From: Lactiplantibacillus plantarum EGD-AQ4
GTDB taxonomy: Bacteria; Bacillota; Bacilli; Lactobacillales; Lactobacillaceae
Assembly (NCBI RefSeq): GCF_000463075.2
Contig: NZ_AVAQ01000006.1
Span: 1-64,000, forward strand
Length of the DNA stretch: 64,000 nucleotides
Direction of reading: 5' to 3'
The notes beneath the pieces were generated by a model. The model saw only the letters and a program-made list of their open reading frames with translations, was not told the DNA's origin and did not search any database. The position numbers were made by a program, and so were the translations under genes. Below, one piece after another: positions 25,520 to 32,860 of the stretch; position 1 is the stretch's first letter, and each line of letters begins with the position of its first letter.

Positions 25520-25840
25520 CCATCATTTGGCTTACTGTTCATCCTTTTCCGACACCGACAGCACTAGAAAGCGCCGCCAATATCGATTTAAGTTCGCGCA
25601 ATCCACTGTGCAATTTCAAATACGAGTCTTACAGTTGAACTGCATAACAACTGATTACTAATAATCAACAGCCCGTCCACCTAAAATTGAGTACACACAT
25701 ATTTGCCCTTCGAATCTCTTTCCAGGCGGAAGGCGAGGACGATCATTCACTGCAAGCTTACGCAAACTCGTACTAGTTTCAGCGCGTCTCAATCGGCAGC
25801 TTTTGAACGAAAAATGGCCTGTTTGAATCACATTGATGCT
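25520..25840 (+). repeat. Degenerate cluster of dispersed repeat modules
   Basis: 25580-25625 matches part of the 59163-59331 element (shared CAATTTCAAATACGAGTCTT). 25682-25735 matches module A at 59696-59753. The copies are more decayed than those elsewhere. No gene was found between 25422 and 25967. Confidence 0.55.
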
Positions 25841-25967
25841 AAACAATAATCAGCAAAAAAAGCAATCCAACATTCCCAAATCGCTCAGGAATCTTAGATT
25901 GCATTCATGTCGTATGACGCCTAATCGCAATAACTGACATCACCCAAAAGAGGCGCTAAATTGGGCT

Positions 25968-26411
25968 TTACGATTGTTGCATGATTTGAATTTCCATCCC
26001 CCAAGGGGTCGTGATGTAGAAGAACCCCAACGGTCCCATCTCTCTGACCGTGACATTCGGTTGATGTTCAAAATAGGCTTTTGCTTCCGATAAATCGCTG
26101 ACCGTGATGGCGAGATGTGCGGCCCCAACGTCAGCGGGATTCAGTTGCGGATCAACTTGTCGTGGGGCGGACCACTGAACCAGTTCAATCTTACGACCAC
26201 CATACTGTAGAAAGGCCGCACCTTCCATTACTGCGCCCGTATGAACGCCAAAATACCGTGTCAGACTATCATCTGCTGGTTGCATCCGGCCGGGACGTTG
26301 CAGGACTTCAAACCCCAACACATCCACGAAAAAATTAACTGCGGCGTCGATATCTGGTACAACAAATCCCGAATGGTCAATTGCCCCTGTGAAAATAGTT
26401 GCTTTCGTCAT
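25968..26411 (-). CDS. VOC/glyoxalase-family metalloprotein
   Basis: The 147-residue protein has the paired beta-alpha-beta-beta-beta modules of the vicinal oxygen chelate family. The first contains IDHSGFVVPDIDAAVNFFVDVLGF, and the second contains GAAHLAITVSDLSEAKAYFE and ends TTPWGMEIQIM. Likely metal ligands are the His in DHSGF, a Glu in KIELVQ, His in GAAHLA and the final Glu in WGMEIQ. Substrate is unknown; lactoylglutathione lyase, dioxygenase or resistance roles all occur in this family. ATG 26411 is chosen for AAAGGG nine bases upstream. Confidence 0.85.
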   Translation of the reverse strand: MTKATIFTGAIDHSGFVVPDIDAAVNFFVDVLGFEVLQRPGRMQPADDSLTRYFGVHTGAVMEGAAFLQYGGRKIELVQWSAPRQVDPQLNPADVGAAHLAITVSDLSEAKAYFEHQPNVTVREMGPLGFFYITTPWGMEIQIMQQS

Positions 26412-26466
26412 CTGATCAGACCCTTTCATCTACATTCAACCTACATTCTCCTAATAACGATGGCGT

Positions 26467-26733
26467 TTATTGTGCTTGCTTAGTCGCATGCCGATAACCG
26501 AAGTAGAACTGCAGTAAGGCCAACAGCACATTTACCCAGTTCAATAGTTCAAACCAAATATGGAGGCCCGCAACTGGTGCGGCACCATAGAATGCCCAGA
26601 ATCCCCAAACAACGGCAATCACGTTAATCCATGCAAACGTCTTTTGTAACCCTGGCTTATCTAGAGCAAACCACATCCAGATAACATTAATAACAAACCA
26701 AATTGCTAAAATCCAAAAAGTCCAAGTATACAT
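26467..26733 (-). CDS. Small membrane protein divergent from a TetR gene
   Basis: The 88-residue protein has three hydrophobic segments (WTFWILAIWFVINVIWMWFA; FAWINVIAVVWGFWAFYG; LNWVNVLLALLQFYFGY), is rich in Trp and ends in a short basic tail. No family is recognised. It lies upstream of the VOC gene on the same strand and divergent from the TetR gene. A palindrome in the shared promoter region suggests TetR control. Confidence 0.7.
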   Translation of the reverse strand: MYTWTFWILAIWFVINVIWMWFALDKPGLQKTFAWINVIAVVWGFWAFYGAAPVAGLHIWFELLNWVNVLLALLQFYFGYRHATKQAQ

Positions 26734-26871
26734 TTCAATTACCTCTAATCTTTTAATTTAAAGGGAATAACGCCGGCTTCCTTTCAACAACATCATCATA
26801 GGAGATTCCAACCGAATTTACGACTGTCAAAATAAAAGCAGTTGTCCGCTTTCAAACAGTTTGGCTTCAAA

Positions 26872-26887
26872 TGTTCGAAAACGAACA
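26872..26887. promoter_or_regulatory. Palindromic operator between the small membrane gene and tetR
   Basis: TGTTCG-AAAA-CGAACA is a perfect 6+4+6 inverted repeat. It sits 74 bases before the TetR-family gene and 139 bases from the divergent gene. Size and position fit a TetR operator. Confidence 0.6.
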
Positions 26888-26960
26888 AATTTTCATAAAA
26901 TTATCGAATATGCTATGCTTAATTTATTACTACTAATTATGATCAATTAAGGGAGCTACC

Positions 26961-27560
26961 ATGCCAAAAGATGTCCGTAGAATCAAAACCGAACGTGATA
27001 TTCAAACTGCTTTCCTAGACTTGCTCAAAACTAAAAAATTTCGTCAAATTACGATTGCTGACATTTGTCAACAATCCTTAACGAGTCGCTCAACATTTTA
27101 TAGCCATTATCTCGACAAATATGATTTATTAGATAAAATGGTCGCCCATTACAGCACACTGTTCACACAAAAAGTTCGGCCACACTTTCAATTAATTATT
27201 GACGGTAACTTTGATGGCCTCATGCAAAGCATTTGGGTGCTCTTAGATGAAAATCAACAAGCGATTCAAATTTTATTTACCGTCCATGAGCCAGAAGCTG
27301 ATCTAAAAGTCAATTTTCAACAGATTCTACATAATGGCTGGAAGCATTACATTGAAGCGCAGTCACTAACTCAGGTGACGCCAATTGACCTGATTGCGGA
27401 TATGGCAGCTAATTTGCAGATGACACTGTTGGAGTGGGTCATCCAACACGGTTCAGAACAGTTACCAAACGTCATTAGCTCTTTTAACGCACTCGTCCAG
27501 ACGATTCGGCCTCAAATGATCAAGAGCAATGCGTTAGAATCGCCATCTAAAAAGGCGTAG
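26961..27560 (+). CDS. TetR/AcrR family regulator
   Basis: The 199-residue protein has the TetR N-terminal HTH (RRIKTERDIQTAFLDLLKTK, then ITIADICQQSLTSRSTFYSHYLDKYDLLDKM). Its alpha-helical effector domain resembles the DhaS/TetR_C_33-like group. GGGAG precedes the ATG. It probably represses itself and the divergent membrane gene through the palindrome at 26872. The ligand is unknown. Confidence 0.88.
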   Translation: MPKDVRRIKTERDIQTAFLDLLKTKKFRQITIADICQQSLTSRSTFYSHYLDKYDLLDKMVAHYSTLFTQKVRPHFQLIIDGNFDGLMQSIWVLLDENQQAIQILFTVHEPEADLKVNFQQILHNGWKHYIEAQSLTQVTPIDLIADMAANLQMTLLEWVIQHGSEQLPNVISSFNALVQTIRPQMIKSNALESPSKKA

Positions 27561-27678
27561 GTCACTTTCACACATTACCGCGCACCACTTTGCTAATTAC
27601 CCAGAACAAGCTCAATCTTAAGAGCCAAACCTTCACTAACTATTTTCGGCGCCGTCTTAGAAAGACTGACGCACCTTC

Positions 27679-27723
27679 AAAATGTCGTCACAAACTCGAT
27701 TAGCGTTTGTGGCGACATTTTTT
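27679..27723 (+). terminator. Terminator after the TetR gene
   Basis: AAAATGTCG plus CACAAAC pairs with GTTTGTG plus CGACATTTT, followed by more T. Confidence 0.92.
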
Positions 27724-27877
27724 GAGTTAACTTATTAAAGGTCCATGATAGGGTCGTTAGACTGATTGACGATTACTAACTGAAAACTTTGTGAAAACAG
27801 TTTGTTAAGGTAGACGATTAGCGGGACAATGTAAGCGGTTACCGAAACAAAATGATATTTTTAGGGGGATTTTTCAT

Positions 27878-28095
27878 ATGAAAACAAAGTATTAAGACTT
27901 CTACCTACAGTGGGTGCAGGCAGTCTGTTCTTGTTTACGCCTGCCTTGAATTCACAAGCCGCTACTTGGCCAAAGACGGCTTTTCCATCTGGAATTCCGA
28001 CACCACACGGATCTGGGGGACTTTACCACGGTTCGTGTCCAGCAGGCTATCATGGCGCTTATGCAGGTGGTGGCAATCTGTATTGTCATCGCTAA
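27878..28095 (+). pseudogene. Frameshifted small secreted protein
   Basis: AGGGGG and ATG 27878 start a frame that stops after five codons (ATG AAA ACA AAG TAT TAA). One base to the side runs an open frame that continues the expected signal peptide (KVLRLLPTVGAGSLFLFTPA), a likely cleavage after SQAA and a 43-residue Gly/His-rich mature part. That part ends GSCPAGYHGAY and NLYCHR, with two cysteines. Adding one A in the A-run after the start restores a complete 72-residue protein. Loss of one A by slippage, or a sequencing error, is the simplest reading. The mature peptide resembles no family I can name. Confidence 0.65.
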
Positions 28096-28110
28096 TCAGG
28101 TCTGTGCTCA

Positions 28111-28170
28111 GATATGATGTCAGCACATTCTAAACTGTTAGAAATGATGTCAGCACGTTCTAAAATGTTA
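28111..28170 (+). repeat. 30-bp direct repeat, two copies
   Basis: GATATGATGTCAGCACATTC and GAAATGATGTCAGCACGTTC start two adjacent 30-base units that both continue TAAA-TGTTAG. The repeat lies between the frameshifted secreted gene and the S41-like gene. Confidence 0.85.
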
Positions 28171-28272
28171 GTGACTAACTGAAGTCGCTACGCCACCAAC
28201 CATTTACGTCAGTCGTGCGCCAAGACTGTCATTTTTGGCCGGTAATTGACTTTTGATAAGGATTTGAATTGT

Positions 28273-29256
28273 ATGACTTTAAGTTTGACGCGGTATTTCA
28301 AAATCAGCTTGTTGGGATTAGTAATTTTACTGGCGGGTTGTCACCATCAGCCCACCGCCACGGATAATCTCGAAGCCCCGGCAGTTATTTCAGAGATGAG
28401 TAGACATGGCATTATTGAGCAACCTAAGCAGTGGTCAGCGTTAGTGAAACAGACAAATCACGGAAAAAACGTTAAGACCGTGCGCGAATTAAGTGCAATT
28501 TTGCAACAAGGAAATCGGCATTCGTTTGCGACAGATTCTCCCAAAGCATTGGAACAACTTAATTATCCGTCAATTTCAAACGTCAGCGGGCATCAAGTGC
28601 TGAATGTGCCAACGTTCTTTTCGGCCGATAGTAAAAAAACCAACAAGTATCAGCAACAACTGCGCAACCTACTGAAAACCGTTAGTCATCAGCAAACGAT
28701 TATTTTAAATTTTGCTCATAATCAAGGTGGGGACTATTATCCCATGATTGCCGGATTAGCCGCGATTATCCCTAAAGGTGTCCTGTGGTCTGAAGTTGAC
28801 AATGCTGGCCATGGCAAGCAAGTCGTGATGACGGCCACACAAATTCACGGCGGCTTGCTTCACAACAGCTATCGCTTTCCAGCCAGTCATGCGGCCATTC
28901 ACAAGCAAGTCGTGGTCATCACGGATTCTCGAACAGGTAGTGCGGCTGAGATGACGATCATGGCTTTGAAACGAAATCCGCAAGTGACTACGATTGGCGT
29001 CCCAACAGCCGGTTATACCAGCGTAAATAAAGGGCGCGTCGCAAAATCGAAAAAGACCGCCGCCATCCTGACCATTGGGACGATTACTAGCAGTGTCAAG
29101 ATTGGCAATCAACGGCATTTTAATAACGAACCGCTTAAGCCGGATCTCACAACAATGTATGCCCCGATTTCTCCTGCTAAGGGTGAACAGTATCAGAAGC
29201 AACAACCCCTAGATACAGATTTTTGGCACGAATTAGAAAAGCACTTATCCGAATAA
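28273..29256 (+). CDS. Lipoprotein with S41-like (tail-specific protease) domain
   Basis: The 327-residue protein has a lipoprotein signal (SLLGLVILLAGC, lipidated Cys near residue 22), so it sits on the outer face of the membrane. The second half resembles peptidase S41: ILNFAHNQGGDYYPMIAGLA as the nucleotide-like strand, and the candidate catalytic Ser in DSRTGSAAEMTIMALK, followed by GVPTAGYTSVN. No PDZ domain is evident and the conserved Lys is uncertain. AAGGA lies upstream of ATG 28273; an earlier frame start lacks a site. Substrate unknown. Confidence 0.8.
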   Translation: MTLSLTRYFKISLLGLVILLAGCHHQPTATDNLEAPAVISEMSRHGIIEQPKQWSALVKQTNHGKNVKTVRELSAILQQGNRHSFATDSPKALEQLNYPSISNVSGHQVLNVPTFFSADSKKTNKYQQQLRNLLKTVSHQQTIILNFAHNQGGDYYPMIAGLAAIIPKGVLWSEVDNAGHGKQVVMTATQIHGGLLHNSYRFPASHAAIHKQVVVITDSRTGSAAEMTIMALKRNPQVTTIGVPTAGYTSVNKGRVAKSKKTAAILTIGTITSSVKIGNQRHFNNEPLKPDLTTMYAPISPAKGEQYQKQQPLDTDFWHELEKHLSE

Positions 29257-29372
29257 GGCAATCAACATCCGTCAAGAAATATTTAATACCAGTCTTTGAC
29301 GGGTATTTAGGTTACGATCGATTTAAAATTTGCCTACTAGTCGCCACTTCAATTACGGCGACCAATCAACCC

Positions 29373-29416
29373 AAAAAACAGCTTCACTGCGGCTAACTAC
29401 CGCGGTGAAGCTGTTT
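29373..29416. terminator. Terminator between the S41-like and nagB genes
   Basis: AAACAGCTTCAC pairs with GTGAAGCTGTTT, with inner CGG/CCG pairs. A and T runs flank both sides, so it may serve both convergent genes. Confidence 0.85.
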
Positions 29417-29490
29417 AAAGATCATTCTATCCCATTCGTCAATTCGACACGCACTAACACGCATCATTGCAAATAGTTTTTAAATTAAGT

Positions 29491-30204
29491 TTAGTACTTC
29501 TTGCTTAACTTGCTTGCAGCCGCTTCGTCAATAATAACGGTAACGTCTGGGTGGTTTTGCAAGATACTTGCAGGTAAGTCAACCGTGTCTGGGCCTTCAA
29601 TCATACCCTTAACGGCATCCGCCTTGTTTTCACCGAATGCTTCAAGCAATAAGTGCTTGCTCTTCATGATGGAAGCTAAGCCCATTGAGAAGGCTTGCTT
29701 AGGCACATCATTTTCGCTAGCGAAGAACCGCGCGTTGGCTTCGATCGTTGATTCAGTCAAGTCAACCACGTGCGTCGTAATGTCGCGAGGGGTCCCTGGT
29801 TCGTTAAAACCAATGTGACCGTTACGGCCGATTCCTAAGATTTGTAAGTCGATTGGGTGTTCGTCAATTACTTTGTCGTAACGCTTAACTTCAGCTTCTG
29901 GATCTGAAGCTAAACCGTTTGGCAAGAATGATTCCTTAAATGGCTTGTCATTGAACAAATGAGTTTGCATGAAGTATTTATAACTTTGGTCGTTGTCTGG
30001 TGCAATCCCAACGTATTCATCCAAGTTAACGGATGTGCAGTCACTGAAATCTAAATCACTATTTACGATTTCTTTGTAAGTTGTAACGGGTGTCGAACCA
30101 GTTGCCAACCCAAATACTTTCGCACCATTATCTAAAGCATTCTTAAATACTTTGTAGCCTTCCTTACCGCCGGCAGCTTGATCCTTTACTACGATAACTT
30201 TCAT
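29491..30204 (-). CDS. nagB: Glucosamine-6-phosphate deaminase
   Basis: The 237-residue enzyme converts glucosamine 6-phosphate to fructose 6-phosphate and ammonia, feeding amino sugars into glycolysis. It has [16 protein letters not shown] (phosphate loop), SVNLDEYVG with the catalytic Asp, and the [14 protein letters not shown] active-site segment with catalytic His. It is the short Gram-positive form. ATG 30204 has GGGAG upstream. It is monocistronic and controlled by a GntR-type operator. Confidence 0.95.
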   Translation of the reverse strand: MKVIVVKDQAAGGKEGYKVFKNALDNGAKVFGLATGSTPVTTYKEIVNSDLDFSDCTSVNLDEYVGIAPDNDQSYKYFMQTHLFNDKPFKESFLPNGLASDPEAEVKRYDKVIDEHPIDLQILGIGRNGHIGFNEPGTPRDITTHVVDLTESTIEANARFFASENDVPKQAFSMGLASIMKSKHLLLEAFGENKADAVKGMIEGPDTVDLPASILQNHPDVTVIIDEAAASKLSKKY

Positions 30205-30239
30205 AATTAACTGACTCCCTCTTTGTTTGGTATAGTCCA

Positions 30240-30268
30240 ATTGTATATTGGTCTAGACTAAAATACAA
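30240..30268 (-). promoter_or_regulatory. nagB promoter with NagR-like operator
   Basis: On the minus strand -35 TTGTAT (30263-30268), 17 bases and -10 TACAAT (30240-30245) form the promoter. Between them lies TTGGTCTAGACTAA (30248-30261), a near-perfect palindrome around TCTAGA that matches the dre site of GntR/HutC repressors such as NagR (YvoA). Amino sugar phosphates would relieve repression. Confidence 0.8.
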
Positions 30269-30353
30269 GGGATTTGTTTAAAAAATCCAATTTAATTTTC
30301 TTGCAATCGTTACCATCTTTAAGCTATCAGTCTAAACTACCTTAATAATTTAA

Positions 30354-30382
30354 TTGTATTTTCTGATAACTTTGCCTATACT
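30354..30382 (+). promoter_or_regulatory. Promoter of the candidate small RNA
   Basis: -35 TTGTAT (30354-30359), 17 bases and -10 TATACT (30377-30382) point to a start near 30389. Confidence 0.65.
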
Positions 30383-30388
30383 TAACTT

Positions 30389-30459
30389 GTTCGTAACTCC
30401 GTGGAACGTGAGAAATTCCACGACTAGCCAAGGCTGCAAAGTCATTGGCTATTTTTTTG
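30389..30459 (+). ncRNA. Candidate small RNA of about 70 nt
   Basis: A promoter, two hairpins and a terminator fit into about 105 bases with no open reading frame. Hairpin 1 pairs CGTGGAA (30400-30406) with TTCCACG (30416-30422). Hairpin 2 pairs TAGCCAA (30425-30431) with TTGGCTA (30445-30451) and ends in seven T, so it is an intrinsic terminator. The RNA lies divergent from nagB and 120 bases before the XRE gene. It could instead be a terminated leader of that gene. No known family was recognised. Confidence 0.6.
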
Positions 30460-30582
30460 TCCTTCATCGGTGTCACCAACGTTTGCCAGTTGTCCGAACC
30501 AATCAATTCCGGTTGTCAGTCACCTGACCTGCGTTTATACTAAAGACAAATGGAATATATATTTTACATCGGAGGAAAATTC

Positions 30583-30780
30583 GTGGACAATCACGTCAAA
30601 GCATTTCGTTTAGCGGCGGGGCTTTCTCAAAAAGAACTCGCCACCCTTACTGGCATCACCCGGCAGACTTTAAGCCTGATTGAAAAAGGCACTTATAATC
30701 CCTCATTGAAGCTCTGTCTCAACCTCTGTTATGCACTCCACCAAACACTGGATACCGTCTTTTGGATCGACCCAAGTTAG
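30583..30780 (+). CDS. Small XRE-family HTH regulator
   Basis: The 65-residue protein is a bare Cro/C1-type helix-turn-helix (RLAAGLSQKELATLTGITRQ and LSLIEKGTYNPSLKLCLNL), like YozG-type regulators. GGAGG lies seven bases before the GTG start at 30583. An in-frame start 33 bases earlier has no ribosome site. It is 12 bases ahead of a four-helix membrane gene; such HTH/membrane pairs are common in Firmicutes and usually autoregulated. Confidence 0.88.
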   Translation: MDNHVKAFRLAAGLSQKELATLTGITRQTLSLIEKGTYNPSLKLCLNLCYALHQTLDTVFWIDPS

Positions 30781-30792
30781 GAGGTCTCAATC

Positions 30793-31212
30793 ATGAAGAA
30801 GATTCGCGACGAACGTTTAATTTTACAAAACTTCAAGAACATCCGCACAACGTTATTAGTTGAAAATAGTGTCATTTTACTGATTTTACTATGGCAAGGC
30901 TGGCAAAAAAGCGACCTCTTGCACGCCTTCACGTACGACAATCCATTGTTCCTCGTCCTCATGATTGCCGTGTTCACTATGATTGTGCTGTCCCTTAATG
31001 TGAGCACCCCAATAGAAGATAAACCGAAACGGTCGTGGCGCTACCTCAGCGTAAGCGCACTCATTGAACTAGTTGGCTTCTCCGCCGGCTTTTACCTTCT
31101 GACTGCGGGTCATCATCCATTTATCAGTTTGCTCGCAGGAGTTGTTCTGACCGCGATTACTAGCGGCATCATGCTATACAGCAATCACTTACGCAGCCAT
31201 GATGAACAGTAA
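30793..31212 (+). CDS. Membrane protein paired with the XRE regulator
   Basis: The 139-residue protein has a basic N-terminus, four predicted helices (TLLVENSVILLILLWQGW; LFLVLMIAVFTMIVLSLN; YLSVSALIELVGFSAGFYLL; FISLLAGVVLTAITSGIML) and a cytoplasmic tail. GGAGG precedes the ATG. Its partner is the HTH gene just upstream. It may sequester or sense for the regulator; no function is known to me. Confidence 0.8.
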   Translation: MKKIRDERLILQNFKNIRTTLLVENSVILLILLWQGWQKSDLLHAFTYDNPLFLVLMIAVFTMIVLSLNVSTPIEDKPKRSWRYLSVSALIELVGFSAGFYLLTAGHHPFISLLAGVVLTAITSGIMLYSNHLRSHDEQ

Positions 31213-31291
31213 CGATCGCCTAGCCGGTACCAATTCCGTCACTTTTGCGGTAAACTATTCCCAGAAATTTAACGGATACGAGGTCTTAGCG

Positions 31292-31762
31292 ATGGAACCA
31301 ACTTTTAACAAAATGACTGCGGCCGGCTACCATGCGATTGAACAAGAAATCGAGGATTTGAAACAACAACGGCCCGAACGAATCAAGATTCTCGCCGCGG
31401 CCGCTGCATTGGGTGACCGCTCTGAGAATGCTGAATATAGTAGCGCCAAACGCGACTTGGGCCGCTTAGAAAGTCGCCTACGTTTTCTCAACAAGCAGTT
31501 ACAGTACGCCCAAATCGTCCAACCCGCCGACAATGACCAACTGGATATTGGCAAGTTCGTCACCATCGAATTCCTAGACGACCATGACCAAATCACCTAT
31601 CAACTCGTCGGCAAACAAGAGGCCAATCTCGAACAACAAAAAATCTCATTCACATCGCCCATCGGTCAGGCGCTCGCCAATCATACCGTGGGCGACGTGG
31701 TCACTGTGAACGCGCCAAACGGGGCTTATCAGGTTAAGGTGATTGCGGTTAAGCGCGCGTAG
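31292..31762 (+). CDS. greA: Transcription elongation factor GreA-type
   Basis: The 156-residue protein helps RNA polymerase resume from backtracked pauses. It has the N-terminal coiled coil with the acidic tip region (LGDRSENAEYSSAKRDLGRL; Asp/Glu pair) and the C-terminal FKBP-like domain ending VGDVVTVNAPNGAYQVKVIA. GAGG precedes ATG 31292; an earlier in-frame start at 31199 overlaps the membrane gene and lacks family similarity. Its 3' end was copied in the tandem duplication that follows. Confidence 0.9.
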   Translation: MEPTFNKMTAAGYHAIEQEIEDLKQQRPERIKILAAAAALGDRSENAEYSSAKRDLGRLESRLRFLNKQLQYAQIVQPADNDQLDIGKFVTIEFLDDHDQITYQLVGKQEANLEQQKISFTSPIGQALANHTVGDVVTVNAPNGAYQVKVIAVKRA

Positions 31763-31855
31763 TAAAATAGTTATATCAATCGATTTGGCCCTTATTTTTA
31801 TTTTTGGGAGATCAAAAATACACTTACCGAAGCGTATACGTGTTAAAATAAAAAC

Positions 31856-31982
31856 AGTAAAAAAGCCGGTACGCTAATACCGACTTGAATCAAGGCCCGC
31901 TCTAAGAGCAGTTGGCTTTAAAATTTAGATAACCAAAAACAGTCACCTAATACCTGCCAAAGTTTTGGGGTGGCTATTTTTT
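31856..31982 (+). ncRNA. Candidate antitoxin RNA, copy 1
   Basis: An extended -10 (TGT-TAAAAT, 31841-31849) precedes an RNA that ends at the hairpin AGTCACC/GGTGGCT (31941-31975) with T6. It overlaps the 3' end of the minus-strand peptide gene, including its stop codon. This is the convergent arrangement of Fst/par type I antitoxins. An outer stem AAAGCC/GGCTTT closes its 5' part. Confidence 0.65.
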
Positions 31983-32069
31983 GTTTCTAGCGTTCCATAT
32001 CTGATACATCGCTAGTGCGATGCTCAAAATGATCTGCAAAAAAGCAAGCCAAACAGGTAAAGTGACCAC
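31974..32069 (-). CDS. Fst-like type I toxin peptide, copy 1 (31 aa)
   Basis: The GTG-started frame encodes a 31-residue peptide with one membrane segment and a polar, basic tail (IALAMYQIWNARNKK), the design of Fst/Lpt-type toxins. Its terminator on the minus strand is GTCGGTA/TACCGGC with T6 at 31859-31884. Copy 1 has only AAGG as a ribosome site, and its upstream promoter was replaced by greA-derived sequence when the duplication formed, so it may be silent. Confidence 0.65.
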   Translation of the reverse strand: MVTLPVWLAFLQIILSIALAMYQIWNARNKK

Positions 32070-32081
32070 GGCTGAAAACCT

Positions 32082-32262
32082 TGATGACCATGGCCAAATC
32101 ACCTATCAACTCGTCGGTAAACGAGAAGCCAATCTTGAACAACCAAAGATTTCATTCACATCGGCCTGGCGCTCGCCAATCATACCGTTGGCGACGTGTT
32201 TACTGTGAGTGCGCCGAACTGGGATTATCAAGTTAAGGTGTTTGCGGTTAAGCGCGCGTAAT
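32082..32262 (+). pseudogene. Remnant of the greA 3' end
   Basis: The reading LDDHGQITYQLVGKREANLE followed by FTSA parallels the GreA C-terminus at 31578-31762. An 8-base loss near 32162 shifts the frame, and several codons have drifted. It is the decayed second copy of the duplication and has no start. Confidence 0.88.
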
Positions 32263-32352
32263 AAAGTAGTTATATCAATCGATTGGGCCCTTATTTTTAT
32301 TTTTTGAATCAAAAATGTACTTCCCGAAGTGTATACGTGTTAGAATAAAGAC

Positions 32353-32481
32353 AGTAAAAAAGCCGGTACGTGAATACCGACTTGAAACAAGGCCCGCTCT
32401 AAGAGCAGTTGGCTTTAACATTTGAACAACTAAAAAACAGTCACCCGGTTACTTGCCAAAGTTTTGGGGTGGCTATTTTTT
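32353..32481 (+). ncRNA. Candidate antitoxin RNA, copy 2
   Basis: The extended -10 TGT-TAGAAT (32338-32346) and the AGTCACC/GGTGGCT hairpin (32439-32474) with T6 repeat the layout of copy 1. About nine bases in ten agree between copies. Confidence 0.65.
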
Positions 32482-32568
32482 GTTTCTGGCGTTCCATACC
32501 TGATACATCGCTAGTGCGATGCTCAAAATGATCTGCAAGAATGCAAACCAAACAGGTAAGGTGACCAC
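32473..32568 (-). CDS. Fst-like type I toxin peptide, copy 2 (31 aa)
   Basis: This copy differs from copy 1 by Leu to Phe at residue 8 and Ile to Val at residue 24, both conservative, implying selection on the peptide. AGGAAAGG lies nine bases before the GTG. An extended -10 TGG-TAGTAT (minus strand, 32607-32612) provides a promoter, so this copy is the likely active one. A longer overlapping frame (32441-32641) from an ATG at 32607 is an alternative but lacks toxin features. Confidence 0.7.
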   Translation of the reverse strand: MVTLPVWFAFLQIILSIALAMYQVWNARNKK

Positions 32569-32796
32569 GGCTGAAAACCTTTCCTAGTGTGGGAAACGTA
32601 TTTGTCATACTACCACGACCTTTCAAGATAAAAACAGCCAACCGCCCTTAAAACATACCCATAAACATATTTTACCAGATAGTGGTTCACAGCTACACCA
32701 TTAGCATCCTGTATGATTAAAAAAGCAAATCGCTACTGCACCAGTACTGCGATTAGGCGGATGTCACAAACCAATCATAAACAAGCAGTTGTCCAT

Positions 32797-32844
32797 AAAA
32801 AGATAGTGGCCAGTTGTCATCACAACCGCACCACTATCTTTTTT
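32797..32844. terminator. Bidirectional terminator
   Basis: AAAAAGATAGTGG pairs with CCACTATCTTTTT around a 21-base loop containing GTTGT/ACAAC. On the minus strand it ends the aldo-keto reductase transcript. Confidence 0.85.
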
Positions 32845-32860
32845 GCATCCAGCGTTTTAA

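Larger units (their letters stand above)
31578..32580. repeat. Tandem duplication of about 500 bp (greA end plus toxin module)
   Basis: Roughly 31578-32081 and 32082-32580 are diverged copies, offset 499-506 bases. Each contains the last third of greA, a plus-strand RNA and a minus-strand 31-codon frame. Copy 1 keeps the intact greA end; copy 2 keeps the native upstream flank of the minus-strand gene. Junction homology is only a few bases (CCT). Confidence 0.93.

Noticed and set aside
32441-32641. 66-codon minus frame overlapping toxin copy 2
   Set aside because: It has an ATG with GAAAGG 14 bases upstream but is not preserved in copy 1, while the GTG-started 31-codon frame is preserved in both.
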